This document shows, in pieces, positions 24,056 through 35,868 of a stretch of 64,000 nt of DNA. A model generated the notes under the pieces. That model was given only the letters and a program-made list of their open reading frames with translations, was not told the origin of the DNA and ran no database searches. How positions within the stretch are numbered: position 1 is the first letter of the stretch; the number at the start of each line of letters is the position of its first letter. The position numbers and the translations under genes were made by a program. The stretch is taken from contig NW_026516682.1 of assembly GCF_025766255.1 (NCBI RefSeq), forward strand, positions 310,001-374,000, given 5' to 3'. The stretch is from Zychaea mexicana. Lineage: Eukaryota; Mucoromycota; Mucoromycetes; Mucorales; Lichtheimiaceae.

Positions 24056-25254
24056 ACAGGGCTGCATCCAGTCCAAATCGTTGTCAGAAATGGAGCATCG
24101 TGCTCCTCCAAGTCTAAACCATCGCTTGGCTCTCGATTCGATAAAATATCGGCGACAGACGATGATTGTTGGTTGTCAGTATGCGAGGGGCTATGAGCGA
24201 AGCGTGGCAAGGACAGACAATAGAATATGACCGTATCACTTATTCGATTCTACTGCTCATCAAAAAAAATCTATAGAATGAGATATCATACCTTTTATCA
24301 AGAAAAGGTTGATTTCACTAAAAAACACATTGGTTGTTCATTTCGATACGTCAAAAAGATTGCAGCTACTCAGTTGCACAGCATACCTGATATCGTTAGT
24401 TTTTTGTTCAGCGACAACGACTCCTAATATGAGTACCATGTGCTAACTAACTTAACACTAACAGGTTCTTTCTTGTGCTAATATCTTACTTTTTTCCTTT
24501 GCAGCGTTGAATGCACGCACCATTAACAAACGCGCTCCCCAATGCTGTACACGCGCCTTCAATGGAAACTCGTCATTAACAGCATCTTCAAGTAACACCA
24601 TGCTTTCATTCTGCACGTTATAGGGACGTCACACCATGTATCGCTAAGCGATAATTAGGTGGGCTGCCGTTTGCGCAAATCGAAGACGACAGAATCGGCA
24701 AAGGTGGTGACGTTTTTCTTGAGTGTCGACAAGTAGTAGTCTTTCTACGACTCATTCAACTGCGTTGTCAAAACATCCTTGGCAACCGCTTCAAAGTAAT
24801 CCCAGTTGGAAGTGATAATGGCTTTGCCGTTGCAAGTAGACACACAGTTAAAGCTCTAGCTTGTTCTACGGTGATTGCTAACAATAACACCATTGGTAAT
24901 GCTGGTTGGTACATGTAACCTCAGCGCCATTAACTCTGTGTCACAATAACAGACTGCGCCACGTCGATCGATGCTTATATGAGTTGAAGCTTCCAAATGC
25001 TGCTGGTGTTCGCGTTGCTTTAAGTCTCACCAATTTGTATAAATAACGCAAAAGTTCACATTTACGTACCTGAAGAGCGTGTACTTTATTCAAGTTAGCA
25101 TTTCAAGTCCCGTGGTTTTTTTTTTGGGGGGGGGAGGGGCGGGGGGAAAGGATATGACGCAGTCCGACAGTCCGAGCGAGAAAGGAAGAATAATTTTTTA
25201 TTTTATATCGCCACAGCAGAAAATCGTACAAACATACACATACACCCGCGCGCC
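24056..25254. other. Degenerate or intergenic sequence
   Basis: No supportable gene. Short frames with repeated stops suggest decayed sequence continuing from the previous fragments. A G-rich run at about 25125-25148 lies about 110 bp upstream of the methyltransferase start. Confidence 0.5.
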
Positions 25255-26196
25255 ATGGCAACAGCACCACGAGTATACCAGTTTCCACAATTGTTCAGAC
25301 GGCTCAGCAATCAAAAACAACAATTCACAAAACACTTTATCGATTTACGGGAATCCAAATCGTACCGTCTAGAGAATCAAACGGCTTTGGTCCCCGGTTT
25401 AAAAATGTTGCGCGAACTGCGCGATGATGGATTCAAAATGCGATCGCTCGTAATAACAGCAGAAAAAGAGCCGCATGACGAATCGGCAATTAAGCATCCA
25501 GCCATCGACGTGCTGAAGAATCCTGATGCGTTCCCAGCAAAACGCTACTTTGTATGTGATGTGGATCTCACTCGGCGCATTCTCGGTACGGCGTCGCGAC
25601 CCGGTCGTCACGAGATCTTTGCAGAGTTGGAATTAAAACCACAGAGAGTGCCGGACAGTGCCGATCGGCTGTTGGTGTTCGATCACGTCAATGATCCTGG
25701 CAACCTGGGAAATCTAGTACGAACGGGCATGGCGCTCGGCTGGGACGCAGGGCTGATCACAACAGGCACGTGTGATATGTATAATGACAAGACGATTCGG
25801 GCATCGCGCGGATTAACGCTCAAGTGGCCTCACAAGCTTGTGCCGGTACCTGATCTTGTTGAGTATTTGCGATCGCGCAACATGACACCCGTCGTAGCAG
25901 ATATGATGCCTTCTACGTCGTCTCAAACAGGAAGCAGCAGAGCAGACGATGTGTGGACGCCTCCAGGCTCGAATATCTGTTTTTGGAACTTTCAAGGCAA
26001 GACACAGACTTTACCACAACGGCCAGCCCTGATCCTCAGCTCAGAGCATCGCGGTGTCAAAGGGCTGGATGACGAGCTACGAGTATCGGTGCCGATGGCT
26101 CGAGGGATAGAGTCGCTCAATGTCAGCTCAGCTGGCAGCATGCTGATGCATGAACTAGACCGATTGCTGCTACCTTCCAAGAAAGGACAGCAGTAG
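25255..26196 (+). CDS. SpoU-family RNA 2'-O-methyltransferase (MRM3-like)
   Basis: Single exon, 313 residues. All three SPOUT/SpoU motifs are visible: motif 1 at 143-157 (DHVNDPGNLGNLVRT with catalytic Arg), motif 2 at 259-271 (SSEHRGVKG) and motif 3 at 278-300 (VPMARGIESLNVSSAG), which form the trefoil knot that binds S-adenosylmethionine. An N-terminal RNA substrate-binding region (residues about 30-120) precedes it. The Ala/Arg/Phe-rich start (MATAPRVYQF...) with no early acids suggests mitochondrial import. The order and spacing are closest to MRM3/RNMTL1, which methylates large-subunit mitochondrial rRNA; this specific assignment is inference. The start is the first ATG of the frame. Confidence 0.88.
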   Translation: MATAPRVYQFPQLFRRLSNQKQQFTKHFIDLRESKSYRLENQTALVPGLKMLRELRDDGFKMRSLVITAEKEPHDESAIKHPAIDVLKNPDAFPAKRYFVCDVDLTRRILGTASRPGRHEIFAELELKPQRVPDSADRLLVFDHVNDPGNLGNLVRTGMALGWDAGLITTGTCDMYNDKTIRASRGLTLKWPHKLVPVPDLVEYLRSRNMTPVVADMMPSTSSQTGSSRADDVWTPPGSNICFWNFQGKTQTLPQRPALILSSEHRGVKGLDDELRVSVPMARGIESLNVSSAGSMLMHELDRLLLPSKKGQQ

Positions 26197-26804
26197 CGCA
26201 CAAGCATCACCATTCTGATAATAACAATAAAAGTATACTTGCTCACGTAATATGTACCAAGGGTGTACGGGTCAATGTTGGGACTGAAAAGAAGAGATTG
26301 ATTTGGGGGGGGGGGGGGTGGGGTGGGGAGGGAGAAGGGAGGGTGGTAGTTCCTGTTGAAACTATAAATAGAAATGCGGCAATTGCATTTTTTTTTTTCT
26401 ATTTATACAAGACTATACTTGGTTTCTTTCGCGACGCTTTTTTTTCGCAATCCTTTTTTTGAGCCTTTGCCCTTTAATTATAGCAACCCACTCTTTATAC
26501 TACCACCCCACAAGACAGACAGACAGACACAAAAAGGTAAAGCACAAAGCCTTCGCATAGGCCACTGGGGAGCGGTCCAAGAGACATACGCACACGTCCC
26601 TTTCTGCACTGCCGCACACTCGTCATGGCGGAATGAGCCCATGGCGTGCTGTGCTCGTCAGTATCCGCGCCTGCTGCTTGGGTCGGAGGGGGCAGTATAG
26701 CAGAAAAAAAAAGTTTTTGGGTCGTCTTGCCAATGGAAATCCGAGTACTCATATCTTATTTGTTACTGTTGTCAGGTTCTCTTTTACAACTCGTATTATA
26801 GCAA
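26197..26804. promoter_or_regulatory. Upstream region of the MADS gene with TATA-like box
   Basis: Between the methyltransferase stop and the MADS start lie an almost pure G tract (about 26306-26332), a TATAAATA element at about 26363 and several T-runs. The TATA-like box is about 440 bp before the ATG, so a long or spliced leader would be needed if it is used. Confidence 0.4.
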
Positions 26805-28737
26805 ATGGGACGAAAGAAAATTAAGATCCAGCCTATTCAAGACGACCGTAACCGTCAGGTTCGTGCTAGACATGTTTACAATAGTGGTCGCCTCTTATTA
26901 TTGCCATCCGTTGTCACAAAGAAACTAACAAGGTGCCTTATGGGTGGGGGCTCGCGGCGTGTGTGCAGGTCACTTTCCTGAAGCGGAAATACGGTCTAAT
27001 GAAGAAGGCCTACGAGCTGTCTGTCCTTTGCAACTGTGACATTGGCCTGATCATATTCAACAACTCGAACAACAAGCTGGTGCAGTATGCAAGCAAGGAT
27101 ATGGACAAGGTGTTGCTGCGATATACAGAGGTAAGCAAGGAAAGAGAGTGAGAGAGTCGTTGTCGCCACGTGTGTGTTGCTCATTCTTTGCTTTCTCTAC
27201 AGTATCAAGAGCCACACGAGAGTAAAAACAATGTAGACGTGAGTCCGTCTTTTTTGTGCTAGTGGAAGCGTAGTGAAGAGTGGGTACAGTAAGTTACTAA
27301 CAGCAGAGTCGTGACAGTTTATGGATTCCGGTCTTGATCAAGGAAAGGATCTGGATGCTTCGGATCAGGAGTACGACCCTGAATATTTGCCGCCGCCGCC
27401 GTCGCAACAGCAGCAGCAGCAGCAGCAGCATCAGCAATCAGTATCGCCCATGGTCACTGCCGCTGCCGTTCCACCACCACCACCTCCTCCTTCAATCCAC
27501 CATCATCATCAACAACCACAACAGCACCGGCAGCCTATGATGATGCCACCACCACCGCCGCCGCCGCCTACTCAGCCCCCTCCAATGTATCACCAACCAA
27601 TCAAGCATGAAGAGCATTCGCATAATTACGGCAATTATCACCCACAACAACCCTTTATGTATAATACGAGCAGCAATCCAGGCCCTGTTGCAACCACGGC
27701 AGTATCAGCAGCGCCAGTAACTTATGCAGGGACGCCAGAGATGGTACAACCGGTATGTGTACAGTGATCGTGATGCTTTTGCGCTTGTGGTAAGTATTCT
27801 AATACATTGATAGACTGTACCTTCGACCTCAATCCCGTCGTCAACGGCATTTCTCGGTCCGCGGCCGGCTGTATACCACCATCAGCAACATCAGCCACCT
27901 CCACCGGCTCAATCGATGCTTGTACAACAGCAACAGCAGCAACAGTTGTATTCAAGACAGCAGCCACAGCCGTCCGTTACTCGGCCGTCTTTGTCTCCAC
28001 AGCCTGCACCACTAAACACATTCAAGCCTATTGATGCTCCTGCACCTGCATCGCTACCAGCACCACCACCTTGCGCCTCTGCGTCATCTTCGTCGTCCTC
28101 ATCACCATCGACGTCGTCACTGTCACAAACAAACTCGGGCACGATGGGCTTTGCTGTTCCATCATCCCAAGTGCGATCATCACCGCTACTTCCGAACAAT
28201 GACAAGAAACCATCCAATCTGCGCGTGCAGATACCCAATGACGAACAACAACAACAGCAGCAGCAGCAGCATCAGCATCAACAACAACAACAACAAACAC
28301 AGCAGTACCCACCCCATCACCAGCAGCATCCAAATCGTGTTATGGGAGAAAGGGGTGGTGGCGGTGGCGGCGGCAAGGGCCCAACATCACCAACGTCTGC
28401 TCTACCTTCACAATTTGCACAGAACTTACCCTCGCCATTTTCAATATATCCAGAATTCCTTCAACAAAACGAGTTACCCAGTCCATTGAATTTCTCTACT
28501 ACCCCGACGGCTTCAAATGCGTTCCATTGGCCTGCAGCTGGTGCTGGTTCCTCGGCTGCTGCTGCCGCTGCTGCTGCATCACAACAAACGCGTAATAGCG
28601 ATTATAGACCCTCTCCGTTAGGCAACAATACTAGTAATAATAATGGCGCTGGCCATCAAAAAAGACCGGATGCTCCCACCGGCAATTCCGAAGTTGAAAA
28701 CCAACGACTTAAAAAAATTAAACTTGAAGCTGTATGA
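26805..28737 (+). CDS. MADS-box transcription factor, MEF2/Rlm1 type
   Basis: Five exons (26805-26858, 26969-27130, 27203-27238, 27318-27752, 27814-28737) give about 536 residues. The MADS domain occupies residues 1-60, starting [18 protein letters not shown], then [20 protein letters not shown]; this start and the [11 protein letters not shown] extension match the MEF2/Rlm1 (type II) class rather than SRF/Mcm1. The remainder is Gln, Pro, His and Ser rich with long glutamine runs, typical of activation regions, and ends with a basic Lys/Arg stretch near the C-terminus. In yeasts this class acts below the cell-wall-integrity MAP kinase; the same role here is inference. The first intron interrupts the DNA-binding helix, so ORF-only views miss the start. 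Confidence 0.93.
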
Positions 28738-29561
28738 ACAAACTACAATTACTACTCTTGCTACTATTATCACTGTTAGTATACCACGATAGTAATCCTT
28801 AGTTCTATCAAGGATTTGCACAACCTGACATTTCTGATCCTCATGCCCATATTCTCTTTCTTTTTTCCCTTCAATTCACAGCACCATTACGCACTGTTTT
28901 CTTTAAAAAACCTCCTTTCATGTTGTAACAAATTTGCACCTTTGTTCATGTACAAGCGCATATATTTCTCTAATACACACTACACTGTTTTACGCATAAA
29001 GAACATCTTGCCTCCTGTCGTTCTTCCGACTATGCTGTGGCGCTTTCCTTTTATGCAGCGTCTAAAGTAATAAAGTGTATACTTTATTAAATCCTGCTAA
29101 AGTGTACAAGTATTGTGTACATACTACTACATGTACATACGGATAGTTAGCACGACGCGCACGCGTGCATTCATGCATGCATGCTTGAATTCGTTGTTGC
29201 TGGTCACTTTTTATCAAAGTTAAGGAGAAGAAGAGGGGGAAGGGCCACAACCAGGAAGTCGGTTTGGTTTTCTTTGTACAGCTCACATCATACGTACACG
29301 CATATCACGTATGAGCTCTCCACAGACATATGCACGACAGCGATTTCCTGTGAGAATACACACTTATATGGCATACACATAACCAGGTATATTATTATTT
29401 TCGTTAGTTATAATCTTCTTAATACCTCGCTTGTCGCTATGCATGCTGTAGAAATTCGGCCTGTAGCAAGATAGTAGAATTTCGTTACATATCATCTATA
29501 AAAGGTGGTATCGTTCAATGTTTTTCAAACAAGGGGAATGGCATGCATTGCTATTAGACAA
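28738..29561. other. Intergenic 3' flank
   Basis: No gene seen. It includes the MADS gene 3' flank and an AT-rich stretch leading to the accessory region. Confidence 0.6.
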
Positions 29562-30151
29562 TCAAACTTTACCACCGTAGCGTTGTAGGACATCACTTGC
29601 ATGTGACCAGTTCAAATACTCGGTATTGTCAAATTCAGCAACGCGAAAACCCACTTCTTCAAAATTCACGAGATTGCTTCAGTTAAAAAGTAACGACAGT
29701 AATGCTGTAATATATAAGCCAAGTTCTACTGACTGATGCTAAAAAATAACACTTGTGACGTACTAATAACACATCCAAAGTGTTACCGCTTGCAACGTCA
29801 GCACCAATGTCAAAGGTTCGTTTTAGATGCTCTGCTGCTAGGCTTGAGTTTTTTAATAACACGAACTACAGTATTTCCATGAGTTTTTGACTCCTGTTGA
29901 TTATCTTGGCTAATACGGCCAACGTGTCTGCAGCAGAACCGCATGACAGTATAATATCAAATTGCTTACGTACATTTTCTCTCACTTCAATCCTCTGTGG
30001 TAAGTATACCTTTGTTATAGCGTAGCTTTCTGTTAATTTATGCGTAAAAGGTGCTGTATAAACAGTTGCACTGCCTTTGCACCCGCCCTTAAAAGCTCTT
30101 TATCTTCACTCGGTTTGGTGGTTAATATATGTACATCGTTCCCTTTGCACG
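29562..30151 (-). pseudogene. Oxidoreductase-like fragments (MDR superfamily?)
   Basis: Several minus-strand pieces look like the C-terminal half of an NAD(P)-binding dehydrogenase: CKGNDVHILTTKPSEDKE then LLRAGAKAV (Rossmann-like), QFDIILSCGSAADTL, and an end GFRVAEFDNTEYLNWSHAS. They lie in different frames with stops between them. This suggests a decayed medium-chain dehydrogenase or quinone-oxidoreductase copy, but the match is from memory of the fold pattern only. It directly adjoins the 3' end of the XPG-Fanzor gene. Confidence 0.35.
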
Positions 30152-33100
30152 TTAGCAACAAGCATCGTTGTACATTTCCATAAAAGCTTTGCATAAAGCA
30201 GGGCTGTGTGACCATGTCTGGAGGTTCCATAATTAGCAACCGGACCATGAATATGCGCACACAGCAAGTTTATTACTTACCACTAGCAAGCCACGGGTGT
30301 AAACCCGACCGTCCTGACGAAGACGGTCTAATTGTTTGGGATCTTGCGCGATGGGCGAATGAACTGATCTGGCCGTTTGGCCGTGTTCGAGCATTGCCTT
30401 CGCAATTGTTGACTGACAATGACCTAAGGCACCGTCTCGATGAAACACACCATGGCCTTCTTGCTGGCATTGTGGACAAACCTTGATGCGGATGACTTTG
30501 ACTTCACCAAGATCGTTGAGTTGGTCCATATTGAGGGCATGGCGAAGAGGAGGTGGCTGCCGGAGTAACCGTAACTCAGTTGCACGTCCAAACATGGCAC
30601 AGCGCGGGCAGAACTTTGATGTGCCGTATTCGTCAATGCGGACAGGTACAAAGCGACGTCCCTTTTTGCTTTTCGCTCGAATGAGTAACCTTGTGGCTAG
30701 CTTAGCATCCAAAGCGGGCCGTGAGCCTCTTCGATGATCGCCAGTAGTAAGTGCGTCTGCACCGAAACCGAGCAGAACGGGCCGTTCGGATTCCCACTGT
30801 TCTTTGTTCCATTCACGCCTCCTTCGTCTCCTACGTTTTCGACGGGTTCTCTTGTCATCGGCCGTAATTGCATGATGGTCGCTTGGAAATCGTTGTGGTG
30901 GTGGACCTTTGATCATATTCAGAATTGTGTCCGTGGCCTTGTTTATTGCGGAATCCATGGAAATGCGGGTGTCCCAAGCTTTGCGCCGAACCGAACGCTG
31001 AGAATAGAACTGCCAGAGATTGATGCCCACATTGTCAGTCTGCCATGCACGCACGTATAGCATGAACTTAGCAAGGTTCAATTTCTTGCTACCAGCCATA
31101 AGTCGCGCTTCCAGTACATCCATACCAGCAGCGAGCTTTCTGTCGTGTAACCATCTACCATTCAATCCTTGTCGACCATATAGCTCATTCTTTTTCACAG
31201 TATACTGAACACCGGTGTCATGGACATGGTGCTCGCTGGGCAAAAAAAATGCACCTGCGGCAAACGTTTCACCTAGATCAAGGCCAATGGCACCGTCATA
31301 TTCCCCTACTCCTCGTTCACCTTCTGGAGCTAATACGTTTAAGAATTATTTTACTGATTAACTTCATGTCGATACGGCATTTCTCCTATGTTACGGCTAC
31401 CTACCATTTGCTTCAGCACGTGCAAGCATCTTTCTGATTTCTGGCAGGTAACGCAAAGTAGTAGTTCCAGAACCGCCTCTTGAGCCAGGTTTGGACCAGT
31501 CGGTCATGTTCGCAAACAGTTGCACGCCGTCTGTTCTGATCATACGCAACGTAAACCGCGGTGTACCAGGTTCTACGGCACCCTCGAGGGTCTCATTGAT
31601 AAACTTTTCGTATCCACACTGTTTTGTCCTTAAAGCACCGTCTTGCAACTTGGTAGTACCATGCCCAAATCAACAAGGAAAGAATATGGGTCATTGGAAC
31701 GGACAGCCCGACGATTCTGCTGGCCATGGTGGTCTCTTGCATATTGGATCCTTTCTTCTTCTTGTAACTTAAAATATCTGCGATATCCCTCTTGCAATCG
31801 TACACGAGCATCATTCACACTGTCTCTCGCTACATAACATTTCATAGAAGCCAAAATTCGTCAGTAAAAAGTTTTATAATTTTGCTCACATTTCACCGAA
31901 ATCACCCCAACGTACCAGCTTGCAGTCGAGCCCTGTTGTCAATGTTTGTTTCTGCTTCCATAAGCGCATGCAGATTCATGTATATCGGCGCAGTAAAATA
32001 TTCAAGGTCGTCAAATATGTTACGAATAAACGTTGATGGAAGTTGTACGGGGATTGTCTTGGTTGCAGCAGAAGGGCACGCAGCGAATGATAAAGTGTCA
32101 GGTAAACGCTCGAGCATGGCAATTTGCATCGAAAGAAGATGACGAGTTTGGCTACTTGAAGCCACAACGGGTACTGGGTCACCGTCGGCGCCGTTGCTGT
32201 CGCCGTTGTTACCACGATTGCTACCGCCACTCGGATCTTCTTCAGCGCTGTCGTCATCAGTTTCGACTGCATTATCAAGTGCAGTATCACGCTGGTTTTC
32301 TTCAATGGTACGCTTGAGACCACCAGCCTTTTTTGACGCGGATCTCGTCACTGGAGGGACAGGGTGTGACGGTCCAGCTTGCGGTGGCGACGAAGGAGGT
32401 TGATCCTGTTGACCAGCAGCAACGACTTGAGATCGATCATCACGAGGGCGCTTGATCACCAAACAGTCAAATATGTCTAAAGGCCCTTGATCTTGATCTT
32501 GGTCAGCTAGCCGAACTCCAATTAGGCGACCTGTCACTTCTTGTAAAAACAAGCGTTCCTCAGTGATAAACGTCTCCAAAGCTTGTCGATTTTCTTCCGT
32601 GGCTTCTTGTGCGAGCGATTCAGCAACCTTTAAACATTTCGACAAATTGATTACAGACTCCATTTTTTCATTGCTTCTTAGTGGTATGTGCCAAATACGA
32701 GAGTAGATATACTCCGGGAGATCTTCATGTATGGGGAAATTAGCTGGTACTGTTGCTGCTCTCTTGAGGAGCAAGTCGATTCGCTCGTCGTTGAGCTCAA
32801 CAGGATTCTTGCGAAGTTCTTTCGCTGCTGCACTAACCAGGACCGCACTTGGTTCCGCACTTCTTGGGCTAAAGCTGCGTACTGCTCTTGATGTTGGGCG
32901 TCCACCTGTTCGTTACGAAGCTAGGATAAAACATATGCTCGAAACCAGTTTTCCAAGGGCCAACCCCTCGGGACACGGGCCAGAGAAGGCATACGTGCTT
33001 TAAGATACTTGATACTGTTGTCAGCAAAGCCTTGGACCACAGTTTGTCTGAACATCCGATCAAGTTAGTTTGAAATTGGTCTGATGAGCTCAGAGCGAAA

Positions 33101-35323
33101 CTTGGTCGAAAGTAGCAGGGGCTGCTCGACTTCTTGTTCACCATAGTACAGAAGCCACTTTTGTCTAGCGTACAGTATGATCTCGCGGAACTGTGGATTC
33201 GCAGACAGGCGACCAGTCAAAGATTCATTATTCAAAATATCATCTGGTGATCCGAGCAAGCGAAGCGGGCTGTTTTCGGCATTATACTCTGGAACATCTG
33301 GAATCACTTGTAACTGTTGGGCTGCAGCAGTGACAGGGTCATAGTGGACTGGCGGCAGTCTTAAAAACGGAGCAAGTCCAACGATATTCACCCGTTGAGT
33401 ATTATTCATCGCGCAATGCAAAAGGTTAAACCACGTTACACTTGAGTTGTCAGCGAAAAGCGGTCGGAAAGCTTGAGCTTTTGGGCCAGCTGGTAATGCA
33501 TGCGCGTATCGAATAGCAAGATTGACTATTTGTAAGGTGATTTGTCGAACCAAAGATAATTCTTGCTTCCCAGAATGTCCGCCATGAGCCTTGCTTCCAT
33601 TTCTGCTTCACGTTGCAGCTGGACTGGTTCTCCTGGCTCTCCTTGCTTGCGACGAACGGCAGCAGATAACAGTGATGAATACAGTACAGACCCATCGACC
33701 AAGTGGTGACTGCGCGGCTTTTCTGATATACAGTTTGCTCTTCGTGTGTTTGCAGGTTTGTCACTCTGACGCTGCTAAATTGTCCACCACCTCGAACGCC
33801 TTGCCCTTGGCCGCTGCCCGTTCTTCGCGTCTTGATTCTTCTTATTTTGGGCTTAATTTTTTTGGGGCGCTTGGGAAGGTCATCAGTTTTTTCAGGTGTG
33901 GTTTGATCCGATGTCACGCAACGCACGTTTGGAACGAAGGTGTAAAGACTGCCCAAAAATGGAGGTTGTCCTCGAGGTACATGAGGGTTACGAGGAGGTG
34001 CTGCTGGCTCTGGGGGACGGAAAAGAGCAGGATATTCCGGTATACGTTCTTCAAATTCCAACTGATTAGGTGTCGGTCCTGCATGTTGTTTTGGGAGCAG
34101 CATTGGTGACAAGCAGAATTGGTATAGGGCAAGACGCATTTCTTGTGTGACGAAGAAAGGTACAGTAAACAGATCAAGCAAATTCTCAAACATCTCATCT
34201 GGCCTCGTTCCGAGAGAATTTGGTCCTTCGTCATCGATAATTCTGATCAAAGTAGAACGCATAACACCAAAGCGTATGCCGCTCAGATGCATGGAGTAAT
34301 CATTGCCTCCCGAGGCAGCCAACACAGCAAGACGGCGCTCCGCCATATCCATATTATCTTCATCTTCATTACGGAGTTGTAGGTTTTGTAGAACACGCGT
34401 CTTAGTTGTCATTTTTTCTACCCTGAGTGTTCCCCAGTCAACCTTCATGATGCGCAACGTATCAAGGCAGCCGCCATAAGCAAAGAGATCATTGTCAGGT
34501 GAGAATATCGCCACCTGATTTGCGGGAAAGGCATTGGCAAGTGCGACAACTGCGCTGTCGGCTTCATACGTTGCTTGATGGTATGTAAACAATCGCGTGC
34601 TGTTTCGACTATACTCTTCCGCACCAGCCATCTGGAGAACCTGTTTGATAAATAAAAAAAAATACTTAAATCTATGATTTTCACTCTGGTTAATATTTGA
34701 TACTTACACGTATGATTCCCTGTTTAATATCGGCGGAAAAGCGAACCCATACTCTCGCAGCTCTCCTGTACTTGCTGCTGTGGACACCCTCAGAAGGACG
34801 GATAAATGCTTCCTTCGCTTTTCGAAAATGGCTCTTGCTATATTCATCGCGCTGGGCATGCATTCTCGCTTTCAGTGGAAAGGCGTCGCCGTCCATGACA
34901 AATACTACTTGGATTTGATTGTTTGCCAATTTACTCGCCTTTTCGATGATGCCAAGAGTGATACGAATAAACATGCCATTTGTTTCTTCTTCTGTGGGAT
35001 GGTCTACAGTGATTTGAAGTGGTAAGAAAACTACAACATACATTGTATAACACCCGTAAAAACATACTCTTCAAGTGCAAAATGTGCAAAATATCGGGCG
35101 CATGTTGTCGCAAGTCTTCAAAAAAGACGCATGCAAAGTCGATAAAAACTCGCGTTATCCCCTTTTCGATAAGGAGATTAAAAGCATTATCGGCTGTTTG
35201 GAAACAATCGAGCCGCTTAGCGAGCGGATGGAAGCCCTAAGTATGATTCATATTACGATGCGTTAGATACACAAACGTTTGCCAAGAGTTGAGTTATTAA
35301 CGTCACCGTACCAGAAGTCCCAT
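30152..35323 (-). CDS. XPG/FEN1-like nuclease fused to Fanzor RuvC nuclease
   Basis: Nine exons join in consistent phase: 35323-35312, 35236-35068, 35003-34708, 34640-33142, 33047-32995, 32905-31916, 31829-31405, 31329-30281, 30217-30152. The length is about 1520 residues once four one-base frame breaks are allowed for (near 33.72, 33.53, 32.83 and 31.66 kb). The N-terminal part is an XPG/FEN1 nuclease: MGLL-GFHPLAKRL start, Asp37 (VFIDF), Asp98 (VMDGDAF), Glu185/Asp187 (YEADSAVV), Asp208/Asp210 (SPDNDL) and Asp273 (GGNDY). The C-terminal part is Fanzor/TnpB-like: RuvC-I Asp about 1167 (IGLDLGE), a Glu at about 1383 just before the zinc ribbon (DEYGTSKFCPRC), a second CPQC pair, and RuvC-III Asp about 1448 (FHRDGA). 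A basic Arg run precedes it. The catalytic residues appear intact. The fusion is inferred from splice phase and could instead be two adjacent genes. Confidence 0.68.
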
Positions 35324-35868
35324 AATGATGATGTTTGCGTAGGAAAAAGAAAATGACAAATGATGAAAGCGTTGTGCGTAAAAGTATGAACGAGATTATG
35401 CAACGCTTGTGTCTTTAACAGAGGAAAAGTTGAGTTGCGACTTTTATTAATACATGCTGTGACAAGACTTTATCAGTCCGTGGGTGTGCCTCGTATATCA
35501 GTCATGTGATGTAAATTGATTTGATATATTGCACGTTGCCGTTTCTTCTCGCGACCATACCGTGACAAACATCACTCATGCGGCGTGATAAATGCCATAT
35601 CACGGCGTAGCAGTGCTTTAACTATCCTTTATCGCCGGTTATAACAATGATTGCATGATACTAATTCTTAAGTTATGGAGTTTCCGACAGACGCGTTGTT
35701 GCAGTAGATCTTTGTGCTTCAAAAAAAAGGCAGAGCGCTGGTTTAAGTCTTGTTTTTGCAAGGGTCTGGAATGCTATCAGATGATGGAGACAACTGAGCC
35801 AGTAATTTTCGTTTTCAATGATCATTCATGTTAATATGTTTTCTTCTTGATGATATATCTTTGAGCCG

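Noticed and set aside
28028..28333. Antisense frame over the MADS gene
   Set aside because: Mirror of glutamine and proline codon runs in the real coding strand.
32995..33047. Separate Fanzor gene starting in this exon region (MFRQTVVQGF frame)
   Set aside because: That frame hits a stop at the next exon, while the phased splice path through 33142/33047 and 32995/32905 keeps the chain open; still, a two-gene arrangement is not excluded.
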